From Mycolicibacterium frederiksbergense (GTDB lineage: Bacteria > Actinomycetota > Actinomycetes > Mycobacteriales > Mycobacteriaceae): DNA of 64,000 bases. The first letter of the stretch is position 1, and every line of letters starts with the position of its first letter. The notes under the pieces are model-generated. The model searched no databases and was not told the DNA's origin. It saw nothing but the letters and a program-made list of their open reading frames with translations. Shown here in pieces: positions 16,790 through 25,532 of this stretch. The translations under genes and the position numbers were made by a program. The DNA lies in the NCBI RefSeq assembly GCF_029893345.1, contig NZ_JARXVE010000010.1, positions 124,001-188,000 on the forward strand. Reading direction: 5' to 3'.

Positions 16790-19700
16790 TTACAGCGGGA
16801 GTTTTGGTGGCAGAACGCCGATTTCGATCAGACGCTGCCGGTAGCGGGCGATATTGCCGATCTTGACCGACTCGTAGCCGCGGACCAGATCTGCCGCCTG
16901 CGCCACGGCGGTCGCCGTCTCGTAGGTTTCGTCGGTCAGGTGGCGGGCCGCGTCGAGCACCATGGCCCGATAGTGCGCGGCCAACAACCGCTCGGCCCGG
17001 CGCATGGCGGTGTGGCCGAATGGGTCAAAAACCGTGCCGCGCAGCGGCTTCGCCTTGGCCAGTAGTCGCAGGGCGACGTGACTGCGCGGGCCCAGACCGA
17101 TCTTCTTGCTGCGGCCCAGCGCTTTGAGCGCGGGCGGGTGCAGCTTGAAGGTCAGGTCACCGGCGCCGGGGAACTCGGCCTGTACCGCGGCGGTGAAGGC
17201 TGGGTCGGTCAGCAGCCGGGCCACCTCGTACTCGTCCTTGTAGGCCATCAGGGTGAACAGACCCCTGGCGACGGCCTCGCTGAACGCGGTGCGTTCGCCG
17301 ACGCCGCGCTCCGCCCGCCACACCGTTTCGACCACGCCCAGGTAGTCGGCTGCCGTTCGGGTGTTCTGGTAGGCGATCAGTTCGGCGGCCCGGCGCTCGG
17401 CGATGTCGCGGGTGGGTCCCGTCGGCAGGCCGGTGCTCATCGCGGGCGGCAGCGCCGGCACCGTTCGGGCCGGTGGGGTCACCGCGGCTCGCACCGCTGT
17501 GGCGAACACCTCCGGTTGCCATACCGCAACGCGACCCCACCGGAACGCAGACTGATTCGCCTGCACTGCAACACCGTTGAGTTCGATCGCTTCCTCGATC
17601 GCGGCCGCGGGGATGGGCAGGACTCCGCGTTGGTAGGCCGCCCCGACCAGCAGCAGGTTCGACGGCGCGGTGCTGCCGAACAGGGCCTGCGCTGCGGCCA
17701 ATGCGTCGAAGCTGACGACGTCGCGGCAGGACACGTCCAACCGGGATAGCAGATCGTCATCGTCGGGATGGCTGACCGAGGTGTCGCGCACCATCGATCC
17801 GGTCGGTGTGCGACTGGTGGATGCGACGGCCACGGTGCGGCCCGGGTCCGAGTACTCCAGGTACTTGTGGTCCGCAGCAGTGAGCAGGTCGAAGGCCAGC
17901 ACGCAGTCGGCCGCCGCGCCGCTGATCCGGTTGGTCGCCTCGTCGGCGTTGATCCCGAGTCGCAGATGCGAGGTCACCGGGCCGGCCTTCTGGCTCAGGC
18001 CGGTCTGGTCGAGCCCGTTGACCACCAGATCACTGCGCTGTGCCGCGACGGCGAGAATCTGGTTGACCGTGACAATGCCGGTGCCGCCGATACCGGCCAG
18101 GAAGATGTTGTATGCGGAGTCGGTGACCGACGGGAGATCGGGTTCGGGGGCGCTTGGGGGTGTGGGGACCGACTTCTGACGCTTGACGGGGCGTTCCGGC
18201 AGTTCGACGGTGACGAACGACGGACATTCCCCGTCGACACAGGTGTAGTCGGTATTGCAGCTGGTCTGGTCGATGCGGGTCTTGCGGCCGAACTCGGTGT
18301 CGACCGGTTGCACCGACAGGCAGTTGCTTTTCACCCCGCAATCGCCGCAGCCTTCGCACACGGCTTCGTTGATCACCACGCGGGTCCGGCGAGCGGGCTG
18401 CTGGCCGCGCTTGCGCCGTCGACGGGCATCGGCCGCGCACTGCTGGTCATAGATCAGCACCGTGACGCCGCGGATGTCGCGCAGTTGTCGCTGGGCCTCA
18501 TCGAGGCGATCGCGGTGCCACACCGAGACCGCTGCGGGCATTCGCTCATGGCGATATGCCGAAGGGTCCTCGGTGCAGACGATGATCCGGGCGGCCCCTT
18601 CGGTGCTGAGCTTGCGGACCAGACCGGTAACACTGAGCGCCGCTTGGGCGTCCTGAGCGCCGGTCATCGCGACGGCGGAGTTGTACAGGATCTTGTAGGT
18701 GATATTGACCCCGGCGGCCACGCAGGCCTGCACCGCGAGCTGCCCGGAGTGGAAATACGTTCCGTCGCCGACATTCTGGAAGATGTGCTCGACGTCGGTG
18801 AACGGCGCCTGGCCGATCCATTGGGCGCCTTCGCCACCCATCTGGGTCAGCGCCGTCACCTGGGACTCCTGCCGGTCGGTCATCGTCACCAGGGTGTGGC
18901 AGCCGATTCCGCCGGCGGCCAGTGAACCGTCGGGAACGACGGTGGACCGGTTGTGCGGACAGCCCGAGCAGAAGTACGCCGTGCGGCGGGTGGGCAGGAC
19001 GGACAATTCCAGCCGTGGCGGTCGCGGTGCACGTACCTCGACACGTGGATGCAGCACGCGGTACAGCGGGGCGAGCAGCCGGGCGGCGGTCAACTCGCCG
19101 TCGGCCGGGACCAGGGTCCGACCCTGGCCGTCGTGTTTGCCGAGGAGTTCAGGTTTGTCCGTGCCGCCGTAAAGGGCTTGTACCACCTGCAATTCGACGA
19201 ACGGAGTCTTGTCCTCGACCACCAGCAGGGTCTGCACGCCGCGGGCCAGCCTGCGCACCCGGGCCTGATCCAGCGGATAAGGCAGGCCCACCCGCAGAAT
19301 GCGGATGCCCGACCGTAGCAGATCGTGCTCGTCAAGTCCCAGTTCGTGAAGTGCTTGGCGCACAGCGTCATACGCCGATCCCACCGCGACGATGCCCAGC
19401 CAGGCATCCGCGGGGTCGACCTCGATCCGGTCGATGTCGTTGGCGGCGTTGAACGCCTGCACCATGGCCCACCGCGGGCCGTAGAGGTCGGCTTCGGCGA
19501 GCACGCTGTCGGGCGGTGCGGCCATCATCCGCTGCTGGTAGCGCCAGGGGCTGCCCTGCCAATCGAGTTCGGGCGTGACGATGGCTAGGTCGGCGAAATC
19601 GCGGTCCACTGTCCACAATCCGTCGGCCACGTCCGCGACGATCTTCATTGCCGAGAGGCACCCGGATGCCCGGGACAGCGCGACACCGTAGAGGCCGTGG

Positions 19701-20257
19701 GTGATGATCTCCTCGGCGTTACGCGGGAAGAACACCGGCATGCCGAGCGCGGCCAGGGAGCGCTCGCTGGCGGCCGGAACAGTGGACGATTTCGCGGCGG
19801 GGTCGTCACCGACGAGCACCAGAACACCCCCGGTGGGATGCGCGCCGTACATGGCGGCGTGCCGGAAGGCGTCGCTGGCCCGGTCCAGTCCGGGGCCTTT
19901 CCCGTACCACACGCCCACCACCCCGTCGTGTGTTCGCCGCCCGGGAAGCGGAATCTGGCTGCCCCACACCGAGGTTGCCGCGAGCTCCTCGTTCATCCCG
20001 GGCACCAGCCGTACCCCGTGTTGGGTGGACAGTTCGGGCAGCCCGGCAAGCAATTGGTCCAGGCCGCCCAGTGGGCTGCCCGGGTAGCCCGAGACGAACG
20101 TCGCGACATCGTGGCCGTGACGGCGGTCGCGCTCATGTTGTTCGACAAGTTGGCGTGCGATGGCCTGCACGCCGGTCATCAGCACCGGGCCGGAGTCGGG
20201 GCGATAACGCACACTGAGGTCGTGGCGGTTCGGCCGGACGTCGTTGACCTGTGTCAT
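16790..20257 (-). CDS. Indolepyruvate ferredoxin oxidoreductase, fused subunits
   Basis: A 1,155-residue fusion of the subunits of indolepyruvate:ferredoxin oxidoreductase, which converts aromatic and other 2-oxo acids plus CoA to acyl-CoA, CO2 and reduced ferredoxin. The N-terminal half is the pyrimidine domain; near residue 500 the thiamine-pyrophosphate site GDGTYFHSG is seen; near residue 633 a ferredoxin-like cluster region CEGCGDCGVKSNC and further cysteines (SCNTDYTCVDGECP); from about residue 715 the gamma domain (LAGIGGTGIVTVNQILA). Length is usual for the fused bacterial form. Its start overlaps the aldehyde dehydrogenase stop (ATGA). The cofactor makes it oxygen-sensitive in many organisms, which is notable in an aerobe. 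Confidence 0.93.
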   Translation of the reverse strand: MTQVNDVRPNRHDLSVRYRPDSGPVLMTGVQAIARQLVEQHERDRRHGHDVATFVSGYPGSPLGGLDQLLAGLPELSTQHGVRLVPGMNEELAATSVWGSQIPLPGRRTHDGVVGVWYGKGPGLDRASDAFRHAAMYGAHPTGGVLVLVGDDPAAKSSTVPAASERSLAALGMPVFFPRNAEEIITHGLYGVALSRASGCLSAMKIVADVADGLWTVDRDFADLAIVTPELDWQGSPWRYQQRMMAAPPDSVLAEADLYGPRWAMVQAFNAANDIDRIEVDPADAWLGIVAVGSAYDAVRQALHELGLDEHDLLRSGIRILRVGLPYPLDQARVRRLARGVQTLLVVEDKTPFVELQVVQALYGGTDKPELLGKHDGQGRTLVPADGELTAARLLAPLYRVLHPRVEVRAPRPPRLELSVLPTRRTAYFCSGCPHNRSTVVPDGSLAAGGIGCHTLVTMTDRQESQVTALTQMGGEGAQWIGQAPFTDVEHIFQNVGDGTYFHSGQLAVQACVAAGVNITYKILYNSAVAMTGAQDAQAALSVTGLVRKLSTEGAARIIVCTEDPSAYRHERMPAAVSVWHRDRLDEAQRQLRDIRGVTVLIYDQQCAADARRRRKRGQQPARRTRVVINEAVCEGCGDCGVKSNCLSVQPVDTEFGRKTRIDQTSCNTDYTCVDGECPSFVTVELPERPVKRQKSVPTPPSAPEPDLPSVTDSAYNIFLAGIGGTGIVTVNQILAVAAQRSDLVVNGLDQTGLSQKAGPVTSHLRLGINADEATNRISGAAADCVLAFDLLTAADHKYLEYSDPGRTVAVASTSRTPTGSMVRDTSVSHPDDDDLLSRLDVSCRDVVSFDALAAAQALFGSTAPSNLLLVGAAYQRGVLPIPAAAIEEAIELNGVAVQANQSAFRWGRVAVWQPEVFATAVRAAVTPPARTVPALPPAMSTGLPTGPTRDIAERRAAELIAYQNTRTAADYLGVVETVWRAERGVGERTAFSEAVARGLFTLMAYKDEYEVARLLTDPAFTAAVQAEFPGAGDLTFKLHPPALKALGRSKKIGLGPRSHVALRLLAKAKPLRGTVFDPFGHTAMRRAERLLAAHYRAMVLDAARHLTDETYETATAVAQAADLVRGYESVKIGNIARYRQRLIEIGVLPPKLPL

Positions 20258-21729
20258 ATCGGCAGCCCTGTCCGCTCGACCCCGATGATCCGTGCGCCAC
20301 GGAAGAACCGGAGCAATTCGGCGTCGCCGTGCGCGCCGACACCGCTTGCGCCCCAGAATCCCTGGGTGGATTCGGGCACCAGGTCCAGCACGCTGGTTCC
20401 GTTGACCTTGACCTCGCCGCAGTTCAGTTCCGCGCCCAGCGCCATGGCTTCGTCGATGTCCGTGCTGAACACGTATCCGGCGAGCCCGGTGTTGCGGGTG
20501 TTGGCCAGTGCGAGCGCTGCCGCGTCGTCGGAAACCCGGTGCAGGGTGAGCACCGGTCCGAAGATCTCATCGGTGGTCAACGCGATCGGGGCATCGTCGA
20601 TGACGACCGGGGCGTGGAAGTACCCGGCCGAATCGGGTATCGGGGTGACGCTGTGTACCACCGCACCGGCGGCGCGCAGCTTGGCTACCGCATCCGAAAC
20701 ATGTTGATACTGACTGTGATGCGCTTGTGGGCCCATCTGTGAGTCAGGGTCGAGGCAGTGGCCGAACCGGATGTTGCGCAGCCGGTCGAGCAGTGCGTCG
20801 AGCAGCGCATCGTGGACGTCGGCCACCACGGCCACACTGCCGGGGCTTTCGCACCACTGCCCGTTGAGTTTGGTGAATCCGCTGATCAGGGCGTCGGCGG
20901 TGGCATCGATATCGGCGTCGGCGCGCACGATCGCCGGGTTGTTGCTGCCCAGTTCGAGTTGCAGGGCCTTACAGTCGGCCGCGGCCGCCTGTGTGACTGC
21001 GACTCCGGCGGCGCGGCCGCCGGTGAACGACAGTGCGCGGAAGCGGGAATCGCCGGCCAACTGCTGACCCACGTCGCGCCCGCCGTGCACGAGTTGGAAG
21101 ACCGTCGGTGGCAATCCGGCTTCGGTCAGGGCCTGGTGGATCGCCCCGGCCACCAGTGCCGTGCTCGCCGGTGCCCAGTTCGAGGGTTTGGCGACCACAG
21201 GTGCGCCGGCGGCCAGCGCGAACGCGGTTTTCTTGGCGACGATGAAGCTGGGCGCGTTCCACGGCGCAATGACCGCCGTCGGGCCCCACGGCAGATACCG
21301 AAGGTGTACCGGCCGTCCGGCGTCCGCCGGATCGTGCCGCCCGGGATCGGCCTCCAGGTGGTCGGCCGCCGAGCGGACTGCATCTGAAAGTCCTTGGGCG
21401 AAAAGTTCAGTCACCGATTCGACGACGCCAGTGTTGATCGCGTCGTACCGGGCGACGTCGGCGGCCTGCGCGGCCAGCAGGTCGGCCGTGCGGCGCAATA
21501 GCTCGGTTCGCTGGGCGACGGAGGTGTTGCGCCAGGTGCCCACCTCGTGCAGCTCGGCCGCGCCCGCGATGGCCCGATCGACCGCGGCCGTGTCGCTCTG
21601 GAGCTGCCGTTGCAGTGCTGCTCCGGTGTTGGGGTCGGCCAGGTCGGCGCCGAGGTCGTGTTCGGGCACGGACCACGTGCCGGCGATGAGGTCGCGCTGC
21701 GGCGCGAGCTCCAGGGTCTTGGTCGTCAC
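20254..21729 (-). CDS. NAD(P)-dependent aldehyde dehydrogenase
   Basis: A 491-residue member of the aldehyde dehydrogenase superfamily. The folded core shows WGPTAVIAPWNAPSF (cofactor-site Asn), the Gly-rich FTGGRAAG, LELGSNNPAIV with the general-base Glu, and the catalytic Cys in LNGQWCESPG. The residues around the Cys (Trp-Cys-Glu) differ from the common Gln-Thr-Cys, hinting at an unusual substrate. The GTG at 21729 has AAAGG upstream. It sits between the glutamine-synthetase-like gene (111 bases upstream) and the overlapping ferredoxin oxidoreductase. Within the operon it is the candidate for oxidising a gamma-glutamyl-amino-aldehyde to the acid, as PuuC does in putrescine breakdown. Confidence 0.87.
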   Translation of the reverse strand: MTTKTLELAPQRDLIAGTWSVPEHDLGADLADPNTGAALQRQLQSDTAAVDRAIAGAAELHEVGTWRNTSVAQRTELLRRTADLLAAQAADVARYDAINTGVVESVTELFAQGLSDAVRSAADHLEADPGRHDPADAGRPVHLRYLPWGPTAVIAPWNAPSFIVAKKTAFALAAGAPVVAKPSNWAPASTALVAGAIHQALTEAGLPPTVFQLVHGGRDVGQQLAGDSRFRALSFTGGRAAGVAVTQAAAADCKALQLELGSNNPAIVRADADIDATADALISGFTKLNGQWCESPGSVAVVADVHDALLDALLDRLRNIRFGHCLDPDSQMGPQAHHSQYQHVSDAVAKLRAAGAVVHSVTPIPDSAGYFHAPVVIDDAPIALTTDEIFGPVLTLHRVSDDAAALALANTRNTGLAGYVFSTDIDEAMALGAELNCGEVKVNGTSVLDLVPESTQGFWGASGVGAHGDAELLRFFRGARIIGVERTGLPI

Positions 21730-21840
21730 TGTCGTTCGCCTTTCTTGTTGGCCGAGGTGATGCCGGGCGGGGGTGGGCAGCACGGGGCGCGGCGGCGCTG
21801 GCGTAGGCACGGCCAGCGCCACCGGCGCATGGTGATGAGG

Positions 21841-23196
21841 TCAGATCGTTTCGAAGTACCGGTCGCGGTCCCAGTCACTGACCGACCGCAGGAACTGCAG
21901 CCACTCATCGCGGGCGACCGTGGCATAGTGTCCGACCACTGCTTTGTCGAATGTGCTTGCGGCGAAGGTGCTTTGGTCCAGGTTCCGGGCGGCGTCACCG
22001 AGGGTGACCGGCAGTTCGCCGTGTGGTTCGGCGTAGGCGTCGCCCAGGCATGGCGGACCGGGGTCGATCTGGCGGGCCATGCCGTCTCGCATGCTGCCCA
22101 GGACCGCGGCCGTTGCGAGGTAGGGATTGACGTCGGCGCCCGGCAGTCGCATCTCCAGCCGGTTGCTGTTCGGGTCGCCGGTGATCAACCGACACGTGGT
22201 GGTGCGGTTGTCGAAGCCCCAGGTCAGTCCGTTGCCGGCGAAGTCATTGCTGATGATCCGGCGCATGGCGTTGACCGTGGGTGCGTAGAACAACATCAGG
22301 TCCGAGGCCCGCTCCAGGACTCCGGCGACCGCGTGGCGCAGTGCCGCGCTGGCAGTCCGCTCGGCGGCGGCATCGTGGAAGGGAGTGCTGCCGTCGACGC
22401 CCCGTACCGAGGCGTGGATATGGCAGGACGAGCCCATCCCGTCGGTCAACGGCCGGGGCATGAAAGTCGCGGTCATACCGTGGGCACGGGCCATGTCGAT
22501 CACCGCACTCTTGAAAAGTACGTGGCGGTCCGCGGTTTCGATGGCGTCGGCGTACTCGAGGTTGATCTCCCATTGGCCGAGGCCGTATTCGGCCTGCGCC
22601 ACCTCGACCGGGATTCCACTCTGCTCAAGGGCGTTGCGGACCTTGCGGAAGAACGGCTCCATGGCGTTGCCCGCCCCGATGGCGTAGTCGGAGCGGATCA
22701 GCGTGGTCGGGTCCAGGTCGCGATACCCATTGCGGCGCAGTTCATCCGGTGTGCCGTTGTAGAGGTGGAACTCCAATTCGGTTGCGGTGTAAGCAGTGAG
22801 CTGCTCAGCGCCGAGCGCCTCGACCTGGCGGCGCAGGATGGTGCGGGGTGCGACCGGTAACGGTTCCCCGGACTCCTCGTCGATCGAGTCGGCCAAACAG
22901 ATCGCGGTACCCTCCAGCCAGGCCGCTCGCCGCAGCGTGGCGAGATCGGGCACCAGCCGGAAGTCGTGCCAGCCGGTGTGGCCGCCGGCGAATTCGACCT
23001 TGAGATTGTCCATGTTCTGCGCGAAGTCCCAGCCGTAGACGCAGGTGCACACGTGCAGGCCCTCGTCGACGATGCCCTGGAACAACCGCACCGGAATGCG
23101 TTTGCCGAACAGCTTCCCGTACATGTCGACGCCGGCGACGATCACCGTGTCGATGCCGCCGGTGCGCAGGTCGGAGATATCCAGGATGGCGGTCAT
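21841..23196 (-). CDS. Glutamine-synthetase-like gamma-glutamyl amine ligase
   Basis: A 451-residue protein of the glutamine synthetase superfamily. Metal and substrate residues are present: TELEFHLYNG, EVAQAEYGLGQWEINLEYAD, MGSSCHIHAS and RLEMRLPGADVNPYL. The N-terminus IVAGVDMYGKLFGKRIPV is of the GlnA3/GlnA4/PuuA type, lacking the loop Asp/Ser that binds ammonium in true GlnA, and there is no adenylylation tyrosine loop. Such enzymes join glutamate to an amine instead of ammonia. The ATG at 23196 overlaps the stop of the SDR gene (ATGA). With the hydrolase, SDR and aldehyde dehydrogenase it forms a gamma-glutamylation pathway; the amine is not known. Confidence 0.87.
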   Translation of the reverse strand: MTAILDISDLRTGGIDTVIVAGVDMYGKLFGKRIPVRLFQGIVDEGLHVCTCVYGWDFAQNMDNLKVEFAGGHTGWHDFRLVPDLATLRRAAWLEGTAICLADSIDEESGEPLPVAPRTILRRQVEALGAEQLTAYTATELEFHLYNGTPDELRRNGYRDLDPTTLIRSDYAIGAGNAMEPFFRKVRNALEQSGIPVEVAQAEYGLGQWEINLEYADAIETADRHVLFKSAVIDMARAHGMTATFMPRPLTDGMGSSCHIHASVRGVDGSTPFHDAAAERTASAALRHAVAGVLERASDLMLFYAPTVNAMRRIISNDFAGNGLTWGFDNRTTTCRLITGDPNSNRLEMRLPGADVNPYLATAAVLGSMRDGMARQIDPGPPCLGDAYAEPHGELPVTLGDAARNLDQSTFAASTFDKAVVGHYATVARDEWLQFLRSVSDWDRDRYFETI

Positions 23197-23963
23197 CGGG
23201 CCAGCCATCCGCCGTCGACCGGCAGTTGTGCGCCGCTGATGAACGACGCGTCATCGGAGAGCAGGAAGGACACTGCGGCTGCCATATCGTCGGGTGTGCC
23301 CAGGCGGTTCACCAGCAATCGCGAGCCCATCACGGCCAGTACCTCCGGGCTGTTCAGGTCCACGCCGGGCAGGAAATTGGTGGGTACCGGCCCGGGGGCG
23401 ATGGCGTTGACGCGGACGTTGTAGCGGGACAGTTCCACCGCGAGTGCCTTTGTCAGCATCTTCACGCCGCCCTTGGAGGCATTGTAGTGAACCTGGGCGA
23501 AGCCCTGTGAGGACACCACGACGTCGGCTTCCACGGTCGAAAGGTTGACCACCGCGCCGCGGTTGGCCTTGCGGAAGTACGGTACCGCCAGCTGGGTGGT
23601 GATGTAGACGCCCTTGAGGTTGACGTCGAGGACGAGATCCCATTCCTCGTCGGTGAGATCTTCCAGCGAGGACATGGTGATCAGCCCGGCGTTGTTGACC
23701 AGGTAGTCGAAGCGCTGCCACTCGGTGGCCGTGGCCTCCAGTGCGGCGCCGACGGCTTCGCGGTCGCGCACATCGGCGGCAAGTGCCAGGGCCTGACCGC
23801 CGGCTTCGGCGATGGCGTCGGCGGTTTCCTTGGCCCGGCCGTGGTCCACGTCGACGCACGCCACCTTGGCGCCGTGGCCGGCCAGCCGCGTGGCGATGGC
23901 CTGCCCGATGCCGGAACCGGCACCTGTCACGAACGCGACCCGGTTCTCATGCGATGACGACAT
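23193..23963 (-). CDS. SDR family NAD(P)-dependent oxidoreductase
   Basis: A 256-residue classical short-chain dehydrogenase. N-terminal cofactor motif TGAGSGIG, VDVDH after strand 2 (an acidic residue suggesting NAD), NNAGLIT, the active-site YNASKGG and the C-terminal SGAQLPVDGGWLA. The ATG at 23963 follows AGGAGGAA. It overlaps the hydrolase gene upstream and the glutamine-synthetase-like gene downstream. In the proposed pathway it would oxidise the hydroxyl group of a gamma-glutamyl amino alcohol to an aldehyde, taking the place of the amine oxidase PuuB of the putrescine route. Confidence 0.9.
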   Translation of the reverse strand: MSSSHENRVAFVTGAGSGIGQAIATRLAGHGAKVACVDVDHGRAKETADAIAEAGGQALALAADVRDREAVGAALEATATEWQRFDYLVNNAGLITMSSLEDLTDEEWDLVLDVNLKGVYITTQLAVPYFRKANRGAVVNLSTVEADVVVSSQGFAQVHYNASKGGVKMLTKALAVELSRYNVRVNAIAPGPVPTNFLPGVDLNSPEVLAVMGSRLLVNRLGTPDDMAAAVSFLLSDDASFISGAQLPVDGGWLAR

Positions 23964-24726
23964 TTTCCTCCTGCTTTCTGTTGGTCGTGCTGTGCTGCCT
24001 GGCGTTGTCGACCAACCAGCCGAACAGCGGGTCTGTCCCGCTGAGCATTTCGGGGTGCCACTGCACCCCGACGATCGGCGCGTCGAGGGCTTCGACGGAT
24101 TCGATGACGCCGTCGGGCGCGCGCCCGGTGACGGTGAGCCCGGTGCCCACCTCGGCGACGGCCTGGTGATGGAGGCTGTTGACCTGGATGCGCGGGCCGT
24201 ACAGGGCATGGGGCACCGAGCCTTCGGCGAGGTCCACCGGGTGTGCGCGGTGGCTGCGGGGGTAACCCAGGAAGCTGTGCGCCTCGCCCGAGTCGGCGGG
24301 AAGGTGTGCGACGAGGGTGCCGCCGCGATTGACGTTGATCAGCTGGATGCCACGGCAGATGCCGAGCACCGGGATCCCGCGCAGCCACGCGGCGTCGAGC
24401 ACGGCCATCTCGAACTCGTCGCGAACCGGGTCGACCGGGGTCGCATGGGGGCCGGGTGTGGCGCCGTAGCGGCGGGGGTCGACGTCGGCTCCACCCGACA
24501 GGATCAGGCCGTCGATTCGTGAGACCACCGCGGCGGGTTCACATTCCATGCTCAGCAGCACCGGGAGGCCGCCAGCGCGCGCCACCGCGGCGGCGTAGTC
24601 GACGAAGTACGTCTCAACCATCGCGTCCCGAACCACCGGTACCCCCATGGGGCCGGCGTCGTGCCTGCGTCCGGTAAGTCCGATCACAGGTCGGCTGGCG
24701 TAGTGATCTACGTCTCGGTGGGTCAT
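23947..24726 (-). CDS. Gamma-glutamyl hydrolase of the peptidase C26 / PuuD family
   Basis: A 259-residue class I glutamine-amidotransferase-like hydrolase. GLILSGGADVDPRRYG, the nucleophile region VLGICRGIQLINV (Cys) and near the end VQWHPEM (His, Glu) are the classical triad segments of PuuD, which cleaves gamma-glutamyl-GABA into glutamate and GABA. It is the first gene of the minus-strand operon and overlaps the SDR gene by 17 bases. A good promoter (TTGACG, 17 bases, TAACCT) places the transcript start almost at the ATG at 24726, suggesting a leaderless message; an in-frame ATG at 24762 lies inside the promoter and is less likely. Confidence 0.88.
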   Translation of the reverse strand: MTHRDVDHYASRPVIGLTGRRHDAGPMGVPVVRDAMVETYFVDYAAAVARAGGLPVLLSMECEPAAVVSRIDGLILSGGADVDPRRYGATPGPHATPVDPVRDEFEMAVLDAAWLRGIPVLGICRGIQLINVNRGGTLVAHLPADSGEAHSFLGYPRSHRAHPVDLAEGSVPHALYGPRIQVNSLHHQAVAEVGTGLTVTGRAPDGVIESVEALDAPIVGVQWHPEMLSGTDPLFGWLVDNARQHSTTNRKQEENVVIA

Positions 24727-24734
24727 TGGACTGA

Positions 24735-24784
24735 GGTTAGAACCATTGACGAGATTCGTCAATCTCCGGGGTTAACGTTCTAAC
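24735..24784. promoter_or_regulatory. Divergent promoter with nested palindromes (GntR operator)
   Basis: Inner repeat ATTGACGA (24745-24752), GAT, TCGTCAAT (24756-24763), perfect 8-base arms. Outer repeat GTTAGAAC (24736-24743) and GTTCTAAC (24777-24784), also perfect. The inner repeat contains a -35 hexamer TTGACG on each strand; on the minus strand TAACCT follows at 17 bases as -10. Placed between the hydrolase operon and the GntR gene, it is the obvious operator for that regulator. Confidence 0.78.
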
Positions 24785-24793
24785 TTGATACCT

Positions 24794-25510
24794 ATGGACC
24801 TTGATCTTGGGGCGCCCAGCGTTACCGCGGATATTGCCCGGCGGCTGCGTGCGCGCATTCGCGCCGGTGATCTCGGGCCGGGTGACCGGCTGCCATCGGA
24901 GCGGGACCTGGCCAAGCAGATGGGGGTCGGCCGGGTCAGCGTGCGGGAAGCCCTGCGTCTGCTGCAGGCCGGTGGGTACGTGGAGGTGCGCCGCGGCGCC
25001 ACCGGCGGCACGTTCATCACGGCGCTGGACCGGCCGTACCAGAATTGGCTCACTGAGATGCGCAGCGGGGCCAGCGAGATCACCGACATCCTGGATCTGC
25101 GTATCGGTTTGGAATGCCAGGCGGCGAAGCTCGCGGCCAGCCGGCGTACCGATGAGGAGTTGGCAGCCATGGCGGCTGCGATCGACGAGATGTCGAGTTC
25201 GGATTCGCGGGTCTTGTTCCGTAATGCCGATGCTCGCTTCCACAGTGCGCTGGCGCAGGCGGCGGGTAACCCGCGGCTGGCATCGGCCATCGCCAGCGCG
25301 CGCGGGGAGATGTTCGCCCCGTTGGATGAACTCGTCTACACCGAGGTCGTCGAGTCCAGCAGGGTCTGCCATCTGGCGGTCTACGAAGCGGTCCGGGATC
25401 GCGACGCCGAGCGCGCCCGCCTCGCCATGGAGGCGCACCTGGAGCAGACCCGCCAGGAACTCGAGGTGCTGATCTTCGGAAAGGACGGCGTCGCAACGGG
25501 TCCGGCCTGA
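24794..25510 (+). CDS. GntR/FadR family transcriptional regulator
   Basis: A 238-residue regulator with a winged helix at the N-terminus (RIRAGDLGPGDRLPSERDLAK, GVGRVSVREALRLLQAGGYV, EVRRGATGGTF) and an all-helical FCD domain in the C-terminal part; ARFHSALAQAAGNPRLA with its Asp/His residues and VCHLAVYEAVRDRD are typical of the metal-binding FadR C-terminal domain, which senses a carboxylic acid. Divergent from the seven-gene operon with a perfect palindrome between them, and followed by the convergent permease gene. It most likely represses the island until an acid intermediate accumulates. Start at ATG 24794; a TTG nine bases upstream is possible. Confidence 0.88.
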   Translation: MDLDLGAPSVTADIARRLRARIRAGDLGPGDRLPSERDLAKQMGVGRVSVREALRLLQAGGYVEVRRGATGGTFITALDRPYQNWLTEMRSGASEITDILDLRIGLECQAAKLAASRRTDEELAAMAAAIDEMSSSDSRVLFRNADARFHSALAQAAGNPRLASAIASARGEMFAPLDELVYTEVVESSRVCHLAVYEAVRDRDAERARLAMEAHLEQTRQELEVLIFGKDGVATGPA

Positions 25511-25532
25511 CCGGACCCGCCGCGACGGCCGG

